A stretch of DNA of 64,000 nt from Bifidobacterium pseudolongum subsp. globosum (GTDB lineage Bacteria > Actinomycetota > Actinomycetes > Actinomycetales > Bifidobacteriaceae). Below the pieces are notes generated by a model. The model had not been told where the DNA came from. It did no database searches and saw nothing but the letters and a program-made list of their open reading frames with translations. The stretch lies in the NCBI RefSeq assembly GCF_004155535.1, contig NZ_RYUH01000015.1, positions 57,894 through 121,893 of the forward strand, given 5' to 3'. Shown in pieces: positions 9,203-17,349 of the stretch; within the stretch, counting starts at the first letter, position 1, and each line of letters starts with the position of its first letter. The translations under genes were made by a program, and so were the position numbers.

Positions 9203-9856
9203 ATGAAATTCAACACCGAAGCGCCGTTCCGGCAGTTCATGGGCACACTCGCCCGTTTCACAGGGCTCAACGTGGTGGCGCTCGCCACCATGCTCCCAGT
9301 CGTCACAATCGGCCCGGCCCAAGCCGCGCTCTACAGCACGCTCTTCGCCTACGACAAGAACGACGACATCAACCTGGTGCGCGAATACCTGCGCCGCTTC
9401 AAGCGGGAGTTCAAGCAGGGCTTCATCTCGGGTTTGCTGCTGCTCGCGCTGATCGCGGCCGTCCTTTTCGGACTGGGCTTCTGGGCCGCGTGGGACACCA
9501 ACATGGCATACGCGCCGCTGATCGTCATGGTAGCGGCCGCCGTCGTCACGCTCGTGATCGCCGAATACATCTTCGCGCTGCAGGCGCGCTTCGCCAACCC
9601 GCTGCCCCGCCAGTGGAAGCTCGCCGCGCTGTTCCCGTGGCGCGCATTCGGCTGCACGCTCGCCCTCATCGGCGTCGACATCATGGCGCTCGGCCTGGCG
9701 TTGTTCGTGCCGTTCATCCGCGTGCTCATGCTCATCTTCGGCCTGAGCTGGGTCTTCTACGCGAAGTCGCTCATCCTGCTGTGGGGCTTTCGCAAGTACG
9801 GCGGCTACGGCCAGGTCGAGCGCACCACGTACGTCAACGCCAACAGCGGCATGTGA
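9203..9856 (+). CDS. DUF624/YesL-family membrane protein
   Basis: A 217-residue membrane protein with about five hydrophobic segments. The FNTEAPFRQFMGTLARFTGLNVVAL start, the TIGPAQAALYSTLF segment and the central IAEYIFALQARFANP segment (described by these parts only) fit the YesL/DUF624 family, which is repeatedly found beside LplABC-type importers and whose function is not established. ATG at 9203 is preferred over the in-frame ATG at 9185 because GAGGAG lies 6 nt before it. It is transcribed divergently from the importer operon ending at 8867. A second family member is encoded at 53991-54656, again beside an importer. Confidence 0.8.
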   Translation: MKFNTEAPFRQFMGTLARFTGLNVVALATMLPVVTIGPAQAALYSTLFAYDKNDDINLVREYLRRFKREFKQGFISGLLLLALIAAVLFGLGFWAAWDTNMAYAPLIVMVAAAVVTLVIAEYIFALQARFANPLPRQWKLAALFPWRAFGCTLALIGVDIMALGLALFVPFIRVLMLIFGLSWVFYAKSLILLWGFRKYGGYGQVERTTYVNANSGM

Positions 9857-9932
9857 GGCCCGTCGCTCAGTCTTGCTATGAATGAATGCGGTAACAGCTG
9901 TACTGTCACACCGCATAAGGAACGTTTGCCCC

Positions 9933-10658
9933 ATGGGATTCTTTCATTTCATCGCCGGACTGCTCAAGGACCCGCGCGCCGCGATCGCCAGCTGGATCGC
10001 GATGGGCGTGGCGCCGACGCTCGGATTCATCTTCCTGATCATCTTCATTGAGACCGGCGTGGTGTTCTTCCCGTTCCTGCCCGGCGACTCGCTGCTGTTC
10101 GCCGCCGGATTCTTCGCCGCGCCGGATGCGGCCACCGGCCAGTCCGCGCTGCCGATCGCCGCGCTGCTGCCGGTCGTGTGGCTCGCCCCGATCATCGGCG
10201 ACCAGTGCAACTATTTCATCGGGCATTTCTTCGGCCGCCGCATCATCGAATCGGGCAAGGTCAAGGCCATGACGCCCGAGCGCATCGCCAAAACCGAGAC
10301 GATGATCGACCGCTGGGGCCCGCTCGCCGTGTTCCTGGGCCGTTTCTTCCCGTTCATCCGTACTTTCATGCCGTTCATCTCAGGCATTTCGGGCATGCAG
10401 TGGCGCCGCTTCACGCCATTCTCCGTATTGGGTGGCCTCGTGTGGTCGTCGCTGTTCACCCTGCTCGGCTATTTCTTCGGCGGCATCCCCGTGGTGCAGG
10501 AGAACTTCGAACTCGTGATCGTGGCGATCCTGCTCATCTCGCTGATCCCCACCGTGGTCGGCCTGATCAAGGCGAAGTTCGGCAAGAAGAAGCCGCAGTC
10601 CGCCTCGGCGATCGCCAAAGAGGAGACCACTCCCCTCACCGAGGACGACGAGCGCTGA
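9933..10658 (+). CDS. DedA-family membrane protein
   Basis: A 241-residue polytopic membrane protein. It shows the DedA marks ETGVVFFPFLPGDSLLFAAG and FLGRFFPFIRTFMPFISG with conserved acidic, Arg and Gly residues. DedA proteins are associated with phospholipid carrier recycling and envelope homeostasis; the exact substrate here is unknown. The C-terminal 35 residues are charged and probably cytoplasmic. ATG at 9933 is chosen because AAGGA lies upstream and because the hydrophobic region starts right after it; an upstream in-frame start at 9882 would add 17 residues of unlikely sequence. It is followed after 54 bp by the GtrA-like gene. Confidence 0.85.
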   Translation: MGFFHFIAGLLKDPRAAIASWIAMGVAPTLGFIFLIIFIETGVVFFPFLPGDSLLFAAGFFAAPDAATGQSALPIAALLPVVWLAPIIGDQCNYFIGHFFGRRIIESGKVKAMTPERIAKTETMIDRWGPLAVFLGRFFPFIRTFMPFISGISGMQWRRFTPFSVLGGLVWSSLFTLLGYFFGGIPVVQENFELVIVAILLISLIPTVVGLIKAKFGKKKPQSASAIAKEETTPLTEDDER

Positions 10659-10712
10659 CAAGATTTCACACCTTGTGGAGTTTTGCGCACACCATTGCGT
10701 ACAGTGGTTGGC

Positions 10713-11264
10713 GTGAAAAAACTGATTGAGCAGATTCTGAAATTCGGCGTGGTGGGCATCATCGCGTTCCTCATCGACTGGGGCATCCTCAACCTGCTGG
10801 TGGGTGTGTTCCACATGCACAACGTGATCGCGGCCACCATATCGTTCACCATCGCGCTCATCTTCAACTACTTCGCCAGCATGAAGTACGTCTTCCGCCA
10901 CCGCCCCGACATGGCACGGTGGATGGAAATGGCGATCTTCGCCTTTTCCTCGGTGATCGGCCTGCTCATCAACGGCCTGATCATCTGGCTGTCCACCTAC
11001 GGCATGAACAAAGACGCGTTCATCACGCAGCACGCCGAATACCTATTGCGCACCAACGTGGGCAAGCTCATCGCCACGGTGGTGGTGGCCATCTGGAACT
11101 TCATCATCCGCAAGTGGCTGCTCGACGACACGCATACCAACGCCATGAACCGGCTGCGAGGCCATGTGCTGAGCGAGGAGGAGCTCGAAGCCAAATGGGA
11201 GCGCAGCTTCTCGCACCGTTTGGGCATGTGGTCGATCGAACACACGCCCAAGGGCTGGAAGTAG
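10713..11264 (+). CDS. GtrA-family membrane protein
   Basis: A 183-residue protein with four predicted membrane helices, matching the GtrA family of small flippase-like proteins linked to cell-surface polysaccharide modification. The start KKLIEQILKFGVVGIIAFLIDW is typical. GTG at 10713 fits the family start. There is no clear ribosome-binding site, but TACAGT ends 7 nt before GTG, so a leaderless transcript is possible. An upstream in-frame TTG at 10683 would add ten residues. The cytoplasmic tail after about residue 145 is charged. Substrate unknown. Confidence 0.83.
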   Translation: MKKLIEQILKFGVVGIIAFLIDWGILNLLVGVFHMHNVIAATISFTIALIFNYFASMKYVFRHRPDMARWMEMAIFAFSSVIGLLINGLIIWLSTYGMNKDAFITQHAEYLLRTNVGKLIATVVVAIWNFIIRKWLLDDTHTNAMNRLRGHVLSEEELEAKWERSFSHRLGMWSIEHTPKGWK

Positions 11265-11290
11265 TCTCCCACTTTTTTCCTCACCACCCA

Positions 11291-11362
11291 AAAAGTGTAA
11301 GAATGCCGGAAGCGGTTTCGTTGGAATTCCAACGAAACCGCTTCCGGCATTCTTGCACTTTT
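11291..11362. repeat. 72-nt near-perfect palindrome, probably bidirectional terminator
   Basis: The 36-nt arms 11291-11326 and 11327-11362 meet without a spacer (centre TTGGAATTCCAA) and differ at one position (T11298 against G11355, a wobble pair in RNA). It lies between the convergent ends of the GtrA and GH31 genes. A-tracts and T-tracts at the outer ends suit termination on both strands. The length is unusual. Confidence 0.8.
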
Positions 11363-11388
11363 CTGCAGCACCCGAAAAAAGTGCGCGC

Positions 11389-13731
11389 TCAGCTTTGGGT
11401 AATCTTTACTTCATCACCCTCACGGCGGGCGGTGAAGACCACACTGCCGCCGTCGATGCGCGTCACCGTGGCGCTTGCCTCGTCCCTGTCGCCCAGGAAC
11501 ACGCGCACATCCGGATCGGCCGTGTAGTCATAATCCGGTGTCGTGGCGCCGGGGTGCGTCACAATGACCGACCCGTCACGCACCCACAGCGGCACCGAGT
11601 CAAACCCATGGTGCTCGGTGCGCCACACGCCATGCTCGCTGTGCACACGCTCGCCGGTGAACCAGTTCGTCCAGCCGCCGGCCGGCAGATAGTACGTCAC
11701 TTCGCCATTGTACGTGAACACGGGGGCCACGAGCAGCGACGGGCCGAGCATGTACTGGCGGTCGAGCATGCGGCAGGCCGGGTCGTCGGGGAACTCGACG
11801 AACATCGACCGCATGACCGGCGTGCCGTGCCGATGCGCCTCAAGTCCCGTCTGATACAGATATGGCATGAGGCTGAGCTTGAGCAGCGTGAACGTGCGGC
11901 ACACGTCCACCGCGCTCTGGCCGGGCTCAATCGTGCGGCCCTGGCGCTCGTCCTCCTCGTCGAAGAGCCACGGCACACGGTAGACGGTGGACCCGTGCAG
12001 GCGCGAATGCGAGCTCAGCAGGCCGAATGCAAGCCAACGCTTGTAGACGGCCGAGTCGGGGAACGCGCCCTCAAAGCCGCCGATGTCGTGGCTCCAGAAG
12101 CCGAAGCCGGACGACGTGAGCGACAGGCCGCCGCGCAGCGTCTGCGCCATGCCATTGAACGTGGATTCGCAGTCGCCGCCCCAATGCACGGGGAACTGCT
12201 GGCCGCCGGCGGTGGCCGAACGCGCGAACAGGCACGCCTTGCCGGTGCCGTACGTCTCCTCGATCGCCTCGAACACCGTCTGGTTGTACAGTTCGGTGTA
12301 CCAGTTGTGCATCGAGAGCTTCGGCGCGCCGTCGAACCACACCACGTCGCGCGGGATGCGCTCGCCGAAGTCGGTCTTGATCGCGTCGATGCCCTGCTTG
12401 AGCAGCGAGACGACCTTGCCCTTGAACCATGCGCGCGCGTCCGGGTTCGTGAAGTCCACGAGGCCCATGCCCGCCTGCCAGTTGTCGGTCTGCCACACCG
12501 TACCGTCGGGGTTGCGCACCAGATAGCCGTTGCGCATGCCCTCGTCGAACATCGCGCCGCTTTGGCCGATGTACGGGTTGATCCACGCGCACAGGTGCAG
12601 CCCCTTGTCTTCGTGCAGTCGCTTGAGCGTGGCCTCGATGTCGGGGAAGAACCGCGAATCCCATTCGAAATCGGTCCAGTGGAACTCACGCATCCAGTAG
12701 CAGTCGTAATGGAACGCGCTGAGCGGGATGCCACGGCTCGCCATGCCATCCACGAACGAGGTGATCGTCGCCTCGTCGTATTTGGTGGTGAACGACGTGG
12801 TGAGCCACAGGCCGTAGCTCCACGCCGGCACCTGCGCCGGGCGGCCGGTCAGGCGCGTGTAGCGGTCCAGGATCTGCTTCGGCGTGGGGCCGTAGATCAC
12901 GCAGAAGTCGATCGTCTCGCCCGGCACCGAACACTGCACGGCCTCGGTGTTGACCGTGCCCACCTCGAACGAGACGTGCCCGCGGTCATTGACGAACACG
13001 CCGTAGCCGCCGCTCGTCATGTAGAACGGGATGTCTTTGTAGCCCTGTTCGGAGGCGGTGCCGCCGTCCTCGTTCCAGATGTCGACGCTCTGGCCGTTCT
13101 TCACGAACGCGGCGAAACGCTCGCCGAGCCCGTAGACCGTCTCGCCCACACCCAGTGAGAGCTGGATCGACGTGAACGTGCGCGATTCGTCGTTCGCGAG
13201 GCCTGTGCGCGTCACACCGAACTCGCCGACCGGCTCCGCGCTGACATTGGCGAGCTCGTTGAGCGCGAAGTGCGCGAGCGACTTGGCCTGCGAGCGCGTG
13301 AGCGTGTTGCCGCGCTCATCGGTGAACGTGAGGTTCCACTCGGGGCCCTTGACCACGGTGGCGGTCAGGCCGCCCGAGCTCAGTGCCGCTGTGGCGCCGC
13401 GCTCGCCGGTTTCGCCGTCGCCGTCGCCGTGCGTGGTGATGCTCACGTAGTCGCGGCCGCCGGGTTCGTCCTGCGCGATCGGGAAGCCGATGCCCTGCGG
13501 GCCGCCGCGCCAATGCGTGGCGCGCACACGGATCACGCCTTCGATCGGCGTACTGAGTTCCACGTGAAACGCGGGCTGGTTGAGCGTGTTCGCGCGTTCG
13601 GCGATCGGGCGGGTCGGCGCGAGCACCGAGATCGCCTCGCGCTCCGGGTCTGGGTGCAGTTCGTAGGTGTCGCGTGCGAACAGGGCGTCGACGCCGTCGC
13701 GCATGAGCCAATAGCCATTGGTGAATTTCAT
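11389..13731 (-). CDS. GH31 alpha-xylosidase (YicI-like)
   Basis: A full-length 780-residue GH31 enzyme, close to the 772 residues of E. coli YicI. It should release alpha-xylose from oligosaccharides inside the cell. Visible marks are YGLGERFAAFVKNGQSVDIW (from about 200), WLTTSFTTKYDEATITSFVD (from 309), KTDFGERIP with the nucleophile Asp (D454), and HWGGD with the acid/base Asp (D520), the same 66-residue spacing as in YicI. ATG at 13731 starts it. It follows two permease genes and a binding-protein gene, from which it is separated by two strong hairpins. Related hairpins also flank its 3' end. It is a paralogue of the truncated GH31 gene at 1-1156. Confidence 0.93.
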   Translation of the reverse strand: MKFTNGYWLMRDGVDALFARDTYELHPDPEREAISVLAPTRPIAERANTLNQPAFHVELSTPIEGVIRVRATHWRGGPQGIGFPIAQDEPGGRDYVSITTHGDGDGETGERGATAALSSGGLTATVVKGPEWNLTFTDERGNTLTRSQAKSLAHFALNELANVSAEPVGEFGVTRTGLANDESRTFTSIQLSLGVGETVYGLGERFAAFVKNGQSVDIWNEDGGTASEQGYKDIPFYMTSGGYGVFVNDRGHVSFEVGTVNTEAVQCSVPGETIDFCVIYGPTPKQILDRYTRLTGRPAQVPAWSYGLWLTTSFTTKYDEATITSFVDGMASRGIPLSAFHYDCYWMREFHWTDFEWDSRFFPDIEATLKRLHEDKGLHLCAWINPYIGQSGAMFDEGMRNGYLVRNPDGTVWQTDNWQAGMGLVDFTNPDARAWFKGKVVSLLKQGIDAIKTDFGERIPRDVVWFDGAPKLSMHNWYTELYNQTVFEAIEETYGTGKACLFARSATAGGQQFPVHWGGDCESTFNGMAQTLRGGLSLTSSGFGFWSHDIGGFEGAFPDSAVYKRWLAFGLLSSHSRLHGSTVYRVPWLFDEEDERQGRTIEPGQSAVDVCRTFTLLKLSLMPYLYQTGLEAHRHGTPVMRSMFVEFPDDPACRMLDRQYMLGPSLLVAPVFTYNGEVTYYLPAGGWTNWFTGERVHSEHGVWRTEHHGFDSVPLWVRDGSVIVTHPGATTPDYDYTADPDVRVFLGDRDEASATVTRIDGGSVVFTARREGDEVKITQS

Positions 13732-13751
13732 GGGGTCTCCTTAGGGCAGTG

Positions 13752-13783
13752 CGCACTTTTTTGGGGACTGACGAAAAAGTGCG
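13752..13783 (-). terminator. hairpin with CGCACTTTTT arms before GH31 gene
   Basis: The arms CGCACTTTTT (13752-13761) and AAAAAGTGCG (13774-13783) form a 10-bp stem just upstream of the alpha-xylosidase start. It resembles the stem at 13838-13871 and the arms at 11355-11384 beyond the other end of the gene. Confidence 0.6.
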
Positions 13784-13837
13784 TGTTGAAAATGGGCACT
13801 TGTTGTGCGGAAAGTACAATATTGCCGGCGTGTTGGA

Positions 13838-13871
13838 GCGCACTTTTCTCGAAGGTTCGAGAAAAGTGCGC
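13838..13871 (-). terminator. 16-bp perfect hairpin between permease and GH31 genes
   Basis: The arms GCGCACTTTTCTCGAA and TTCGAGAAAAGTGCGC are perfectly complementary with two bases between them. The stem lies 7 bp after the permease stop codon and probably lowers or separates expression of the GH31 gene. Confidence 0.7.
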
Positions 13872-13877
13872 GGGGTC

Positions 13878-14804
13878 CTACTTCACCGCCCCTGCCGTGA
13901 TGCCACGCGAGAGCGTGCGCTGGAAGAGCAGGAAGAAGATGAGCGTGGGCACGATGCTGATGAGCGATGCCGCGGCGGTCGTCGTCACGTCCATGAGGCG
14001 GTCGCCGGTGAGCGAGCTGATCGCGATCGGCACGGTCTGCGACGAGTTGTCGACCAGGAACGCGAGCGGGATCATGTATTCGTTCCACGTCCAGATGAAG
14101 AAGAACACCAGGAGCACGCTCAGTGTGGGCTTCGAGATCGGGAACACCACGTCCTTGAAGATGCGCCAGCGGCTTGCGCCGTCGATCGTGGCGGCCTCGA
14201 GGATCGACTTGGGGAACGTGCCGAACACGGACGAGAGCAGGTAGGTGCCGAACGCGCTTTGGATCACAGTGAAGATGATCACAATGGCCCACGGGTTGTT
14301 GTACAGGCCCATGCCCTTGAACATCGTGTACAGCGGGTACAGCATGGCTTCCTGCGGCAGCATGTTGGCGAGCATGATCAGCAGCGTGATCCACTTGCGG
14401 CCCTTGACGCGGCCGATGCCCAGCGCGTACGCGTTGAACATGGAGAGCACCACGGCCAGCAGCGCCACAAGGCCGGAGGTCCAGACGCTGTTCCACACCT
14501 TTTCGGGGAAGTTCACGCGGTCCCAGAAGGTGGACAGTCCGGTGAAGCTCAGTTCCTTCGGCCACGACAGCGGACCGGAGGTGTTGTAGTCGCCGGGCGT
14601 CTTGAAGGCGTTGAGCAACAGCACGATGAACGGGAACATCATGATCAGCGCGCCCACAATGAGCAGCGCGAGGATCACCCAGTCGCCCGCTGTGCGGTTC
14701 TTCTTGACGTGCGCGATCTCCTTGAGCTCCTTGGGGGTGAGCTTGTGCTGGTCGGGTGAGTTGTATTCAAAATCCTGCTCTGCGGAAACGAGTGCGGAAG
14801 TCAT
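13878..14804 (-). CDS. CUT1 ABC sugar permease (MalG-like)
   Basis: A 308-residue permease with a charged N-terminal segment of about 35 residues and six membrane segments. The EAA loop reads LEAATIDGASRWRIFKDVVF and the end RTLSRGITAGAVK is typical of MalG-type subunits. ATG at 14804 is 3 nt after the preceding permease stop and has GAGGAG upstream, so the two are translationally linked. With the partner permease and the binding protein at 15876 it forms one importer; the ATPase is encoded elsewhere. The downstream alpha-xylosidase gene suggests an alpha-xyloside substrate. Confidence 0.93.
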   Translation of the reverse strand: MTSALVSAEQDFEYNSPDQHKLTPKELKEIAHVKKNRTAGDWVILALLIVGALIMMFPFIVLLLNAFKTPGDYNTSGPLSWPKELSFTGLSTFWDRVNFPEKVWNSVWTSGLVALLAVVLSMFNAYALGIGRVKGRKWITLLIMLANMLPQEAMLYPLYTMFKGMGLYNNPWAIVIIFTVIQSAFGTYLLSSVFGTFPKSILEAATIDGASRWRIFKDVVFPISKPTLSVLLVFFFIWTWNEYMIPLAFLVDNSSQTVPIAISSLTGDRLMDVTTTAAASLISIVPTLIFFLLFQRTLSRGITAGAVK

Positions 14805-14807
14805 GGC

Positions 14808-15773
14808 CTACTCCTCATCCTCTTTGGCGACCTTCTCCTGAAGGTTCGTGAACGCAATGGAAACGATCACAATCACAATGGTGAGCGCCGTGGCGATGGC
14901 TGCGCCGTAGCCCACCTGCTGCGACTGGAAGAACTGCTTGTACGAGTAGTACGACGGCACGGTCGTGCTTGTGCCGGGGCCGCCGCGGGTGAGCATCTGC
15001 ACCGGGCCGAACACCTTGAGCGCGGCGATCGTGCAGGTGAGCGCCACCACGAAGATCTCCGGCTTGATCGACGGCAGGGTGATCGCACGGAAGCGCTGCC
15101 ACCAGTTCGCGCCGTCGAGGCTTGCCGCCTCGTACAGCTCCGGGTCCACGCGCTGCAGGCCCGACATGAAGATGACGAGCGGGTAGCCGATCTGGATCCA
15201 GATCATGATGAGCATGAGGCAGATGAGCGCGGTGTCGGGCTTGCCGAGCCAGTCATGCTGCAGGTCGCCCAGGCCGATCGCCTTGAGCAGCGCGTTGAGT
15301 GCGCCGTTCTCGGGGCGCAGGATCCAGCCCATGACGAGCGAGGCGACGGCAATCGGCAGCAGCTGCGGGAAGTAGTAGAGCGCGCGCATCGTGGATGCGG
15401 TGCGCGGGCCGAACTTCTTCTGCACCACGTCGAACAGCAGCGACGAGAGCACGAGGCCCACGAGGATCGGGATGATCACCATCGCGAGGATCATCCAGAT
15501 CGAGTTCATGAACGAAATCCAGAAGGTGTGGTCCTTGACGAGGCGCGCCCAGTTGGTCAGGCCCGCCCAGACCGGCGGCTTGATGCCGCGGTAGTTGGTG
15601 AAGCTCAGGTAGATATTCCACACCGCGGGGATCACGATGATCCACAGCAGCATGAGCAGGCCCGGGATCAGATAGATCCAGAACCGCCGCGACGGGCTTC
15701 CGGGAATGCGGGACATCTCCCGTTCGCGCTTGGACGCCTTGCGGCCGCGCTTTTGGTTGGTTGTTGAAGACAT
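14808..15773 (-). CDS. CUT1 ABC sugar permease (MalF-like)
   Basis: A 321-residue permease whose first membrane segment starts near residue 32 after a very basic N-terminus (KRGRKASKREREMSR). The EAA loop is YEAASLDGANWWQRFRAITL. The GGPGTSTTVPSYYSYKQFF segment before the last membrane helices is common in MalF-type subunits. ATG at 15773 has only a weak GAAG site upstream. A GC-rich hairpin at 15807-15847 separates it from the binding-protein gene. Confidence 0.93.
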   Translation of the reverse strand: MSSTTNQKRGRKASKREREMSRIPGSPSRRFWIYLIPGLLMLLWIIVIPAVWNIYLSFTNYRGIKPPVWAGLTNWARLVKDHTFWISFMNSIWMILAMVIIPILVGLVLSSLLFDVVQKKFGPRTASTMRALYYFPQLLPIAVASLVMGWILRPENGALNALLKAIGLGDLQHDWLGKPDTALICLMLIMIWIQIGYPLVIFMSGLQRVDPELYEAASLDGANWWQRFRAITLPSIKPEIFVVALTCTIAALKVFGPVQMLTRGGPGTSTTVPSYYSYKQFFQSQQVGYGAAIATALTIVIVIVSIAFTNLQEKVAKEDEE

Positions 15774-15806
15774 GATGGCACTTCTCTTCGCGATTCGTAT
15801 GGTTCA

Positions 15807-15847
15807 GGCGGCCGGACGGGCGGATCTGCTCCGCCCGTCCGGCCGCC
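15807..15847 (-). terminator. 18-bp hairpin after binding-protein gene
   Basis: The arms 15807-15824 and 15830-15847 (GGCGGCCGGACGGGCGGA and its complement) pair perfectly around a 5-nt loop. There is no T-tract. Such intercistronic stems usually protect the binding-protein message and reduce transcription into the permease genes. Confidence 0.75.
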
Positions 15848-15875
15848 GCAAGCGAACAATCGGGCTGGCGGCGCG

Positions 15876-17186
15876 TCAGTCCTTGACGCCGGCGTCCTGC
15901 ACGCCCTTGTCGTAGTCGGACTCCATCTGCGCGATGGCGCCCTTGACGTCGGTCGAGCCGTTGACCAGCTCCTGCAGCGAGGCGTTGAGCTCGTCGTAGA
16001 ACGTGGCGGTGGGCCAGTCGGGGTAGAAGCCGAGCGCATTGTCCTTGAGCACCTTGTTGAAGGATTCGATGAGCTCCTTCGTGGATTCGTCGGTGATCTT
16101 GGCCGGGTCGGCGGCGATCGGCAGGCCGCCGGAGTTGCCCATGAGGTCCTGCACTTCATCGCTCAGTGTGATGTTGATGAACTTCGCGGCCAGGTCCTTG
16201 CGCTTCGAGTTCTCGGGGATGACCCACAGGTTGCCGGAGGAGCCGACGACCTTCTTGCTCTGCGGGAAGGTGGAGAACGTGACGTTCGTGCCCTTCATGT
16301 CGTTCTGGAAGCGGCCGTACCACCAGGTGCCCGAGAAGAACATCGGGTAGGTGCCGTTCATGAAGCCCTGGCCAACGTCCTCGGCCTTGAGGCCGGTGCA
16401 GTCCTTGGAGATGTAGCCCTTGTCGGTCCAGTCCTTGATCGTCTGCGTGGCGTAGGTGATCGGCTCGGAATCCCAGTCCACATCACCGTCGTACATCTCG
16501 TACGCCTTGACGAACTGGTCGTCGGCCTTGCTCAGCACGAGCTGCCACCACAGGTGCTGCAACGGGTATTCGGCGGCGCCTTCGGCGAGCGGCGTGATGC
16601 CCTTGTCCACGAACTTCTGCATCGCGCCGGTCAGCTCGTCCATCGTCGTCGGGATCTCGATGCCGTTCTTGTCGAACATGTCCTTGTTGTAGTACATGAT
16701 CACGTCTTCGCCGTAGTTCGTGATGCCGTACCAGTTGCCGGATCCCATCACGCCCTTTTCGTTGTACTTGCCGGTGTCGGCGAGCGAGCCGGTGACCTTT
16801 TCGTCCCACTTGTATTCCTTGACGTAGTCGTCGAGGTTCGTCAGCAGGCCCTGGCTGGCGAGCAGGCCGGCGGTGGCGTTGCCCTTGTTGTATTCCATGA
16901 CGTCGGGCGCCTCGTCGGAGTTGAGGATCTGCGAGGCGTTCTGGCGGATCTGCTCGAACGACTTCTTTTCGAATTCGACCTTGACGCCGGTCTCCTTTTC
17001 GAAGATCTCCATGGCCTTCTTCCAAGCCACGCCCATCGCGCCGTTGTCTTCCTCGTAGTGCCAGACCTTGATCGAGGTCGGGTTTTCCTCCTGTGCGGTG
17101 CCACCGCCGCCGCAGCCGGCGAGAGTGAGCATGCTGGCCGCGGTGACTGCGGCCAGACCGGCCGCGATTGCCTTACGAACGTTCAT
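15876..17186 (-). CDS. CUT1 sugar-binding lipoprotein
   Basis: A 436-residue solute-binding protein of the normal CUT1 length. The signal peptide MNVRKAIAAGLAAVTAASML is followed by a lipobox ending in LAGC, making Cys25 the lipidated residue. The body shows family features such as MYYNKDMFDKNGIEIPTTMD and a C-terminal LQELVNGSTDVKGAIAQME segment. ATG at 17186 follows AGAAGGAAG. It is the first gene of the operon with two permeases and the GH31 alpha-xylosidase, and lies downstream of a promoter with a palindromic operator. Ligand not visible. Confidence 0.92.
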   Translation of the reverse strand: MNVRKAIAAGLAAVTAASMLTLAGCGGGGTAQEENPTSIKVWHYEEDNGAMGVAWKKAMEIFEKETGVKVEFEKKSFEQIRQNASQILNSDEAPDVMEYNKGNATAGLLASQGLLTNLDDYVKEYKWDEKVTGSLADTGKYNEKGVMGSGNWYGITNYGEDVIMYYNKDMFDKNGIEIPTTMDELTGAMQKFVDKGITPLAEGAAEYPLQHLWWQLVLSKADDQFVKAYEMYDGDVDWDSEPITYATQTIKDWTDKGYISKDCTGLKAEDVGQGFMNGTYPMFFSGTWWYGRFQNDMKGTNVTFSTFPQSKKVVGSSGNLWVIPENSKRKDLAAKFINITLSDEVQDLMGNSGGLPIAADPAKITDESTKELIESFNKVLKDNALGFYPDWPTATFYDELNASLQELVNGSTDVKGAIAQMESDYDKGVQDAGVKD

Positions 17187-17265
17187 GATTCTTCCTTCTT
17201 CAGCGCCATTACTGACTGTGGATAATGCAGATGATGGAGATTCAGCCGTTGAATCTCATGAGTTA

Positions 17266-17294
17266 ATTAAATCATCGAAGTAACTTGGCGCCAA
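17266..17294 (-). promoter_or_regulatory. promoter of alpha-xyloside importer operon
   Basis: On the minus strand TTGGCG (17294-17289) and TTTAAT (17271-17266) are spaced by 17 bp. The palindrome at 17297-17318 abuts the -35 element, as expected for repressor control. Confidence 0.55.
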
Positions 17295-17296
17295 CT

Positions 17297-17318
17297 TGTT
17301 TCGACTATTGTCGAAACA
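17297..17318. promoter_or_regulatory. candidate LacI operator GTTTCGAC/GTCGAAAC
   Basis: A 22-bp palindrome with 9-bp perfect arms around TATT (core GTTTCGACTATTGTCGAAAC). It lies between the LacI gene at 17350-18369 and the binding-protein gene. Half-sites of the same type (TTTTCGAC and GTTGTCGAAA) occur upstream of the LacI gene near 18459 and 18491, which supports autoregulation. Confidence 0.65.
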
Positions 17319-17349
17319 TCCGTCGAACCCGGGCCGAACCACGGCGAAA

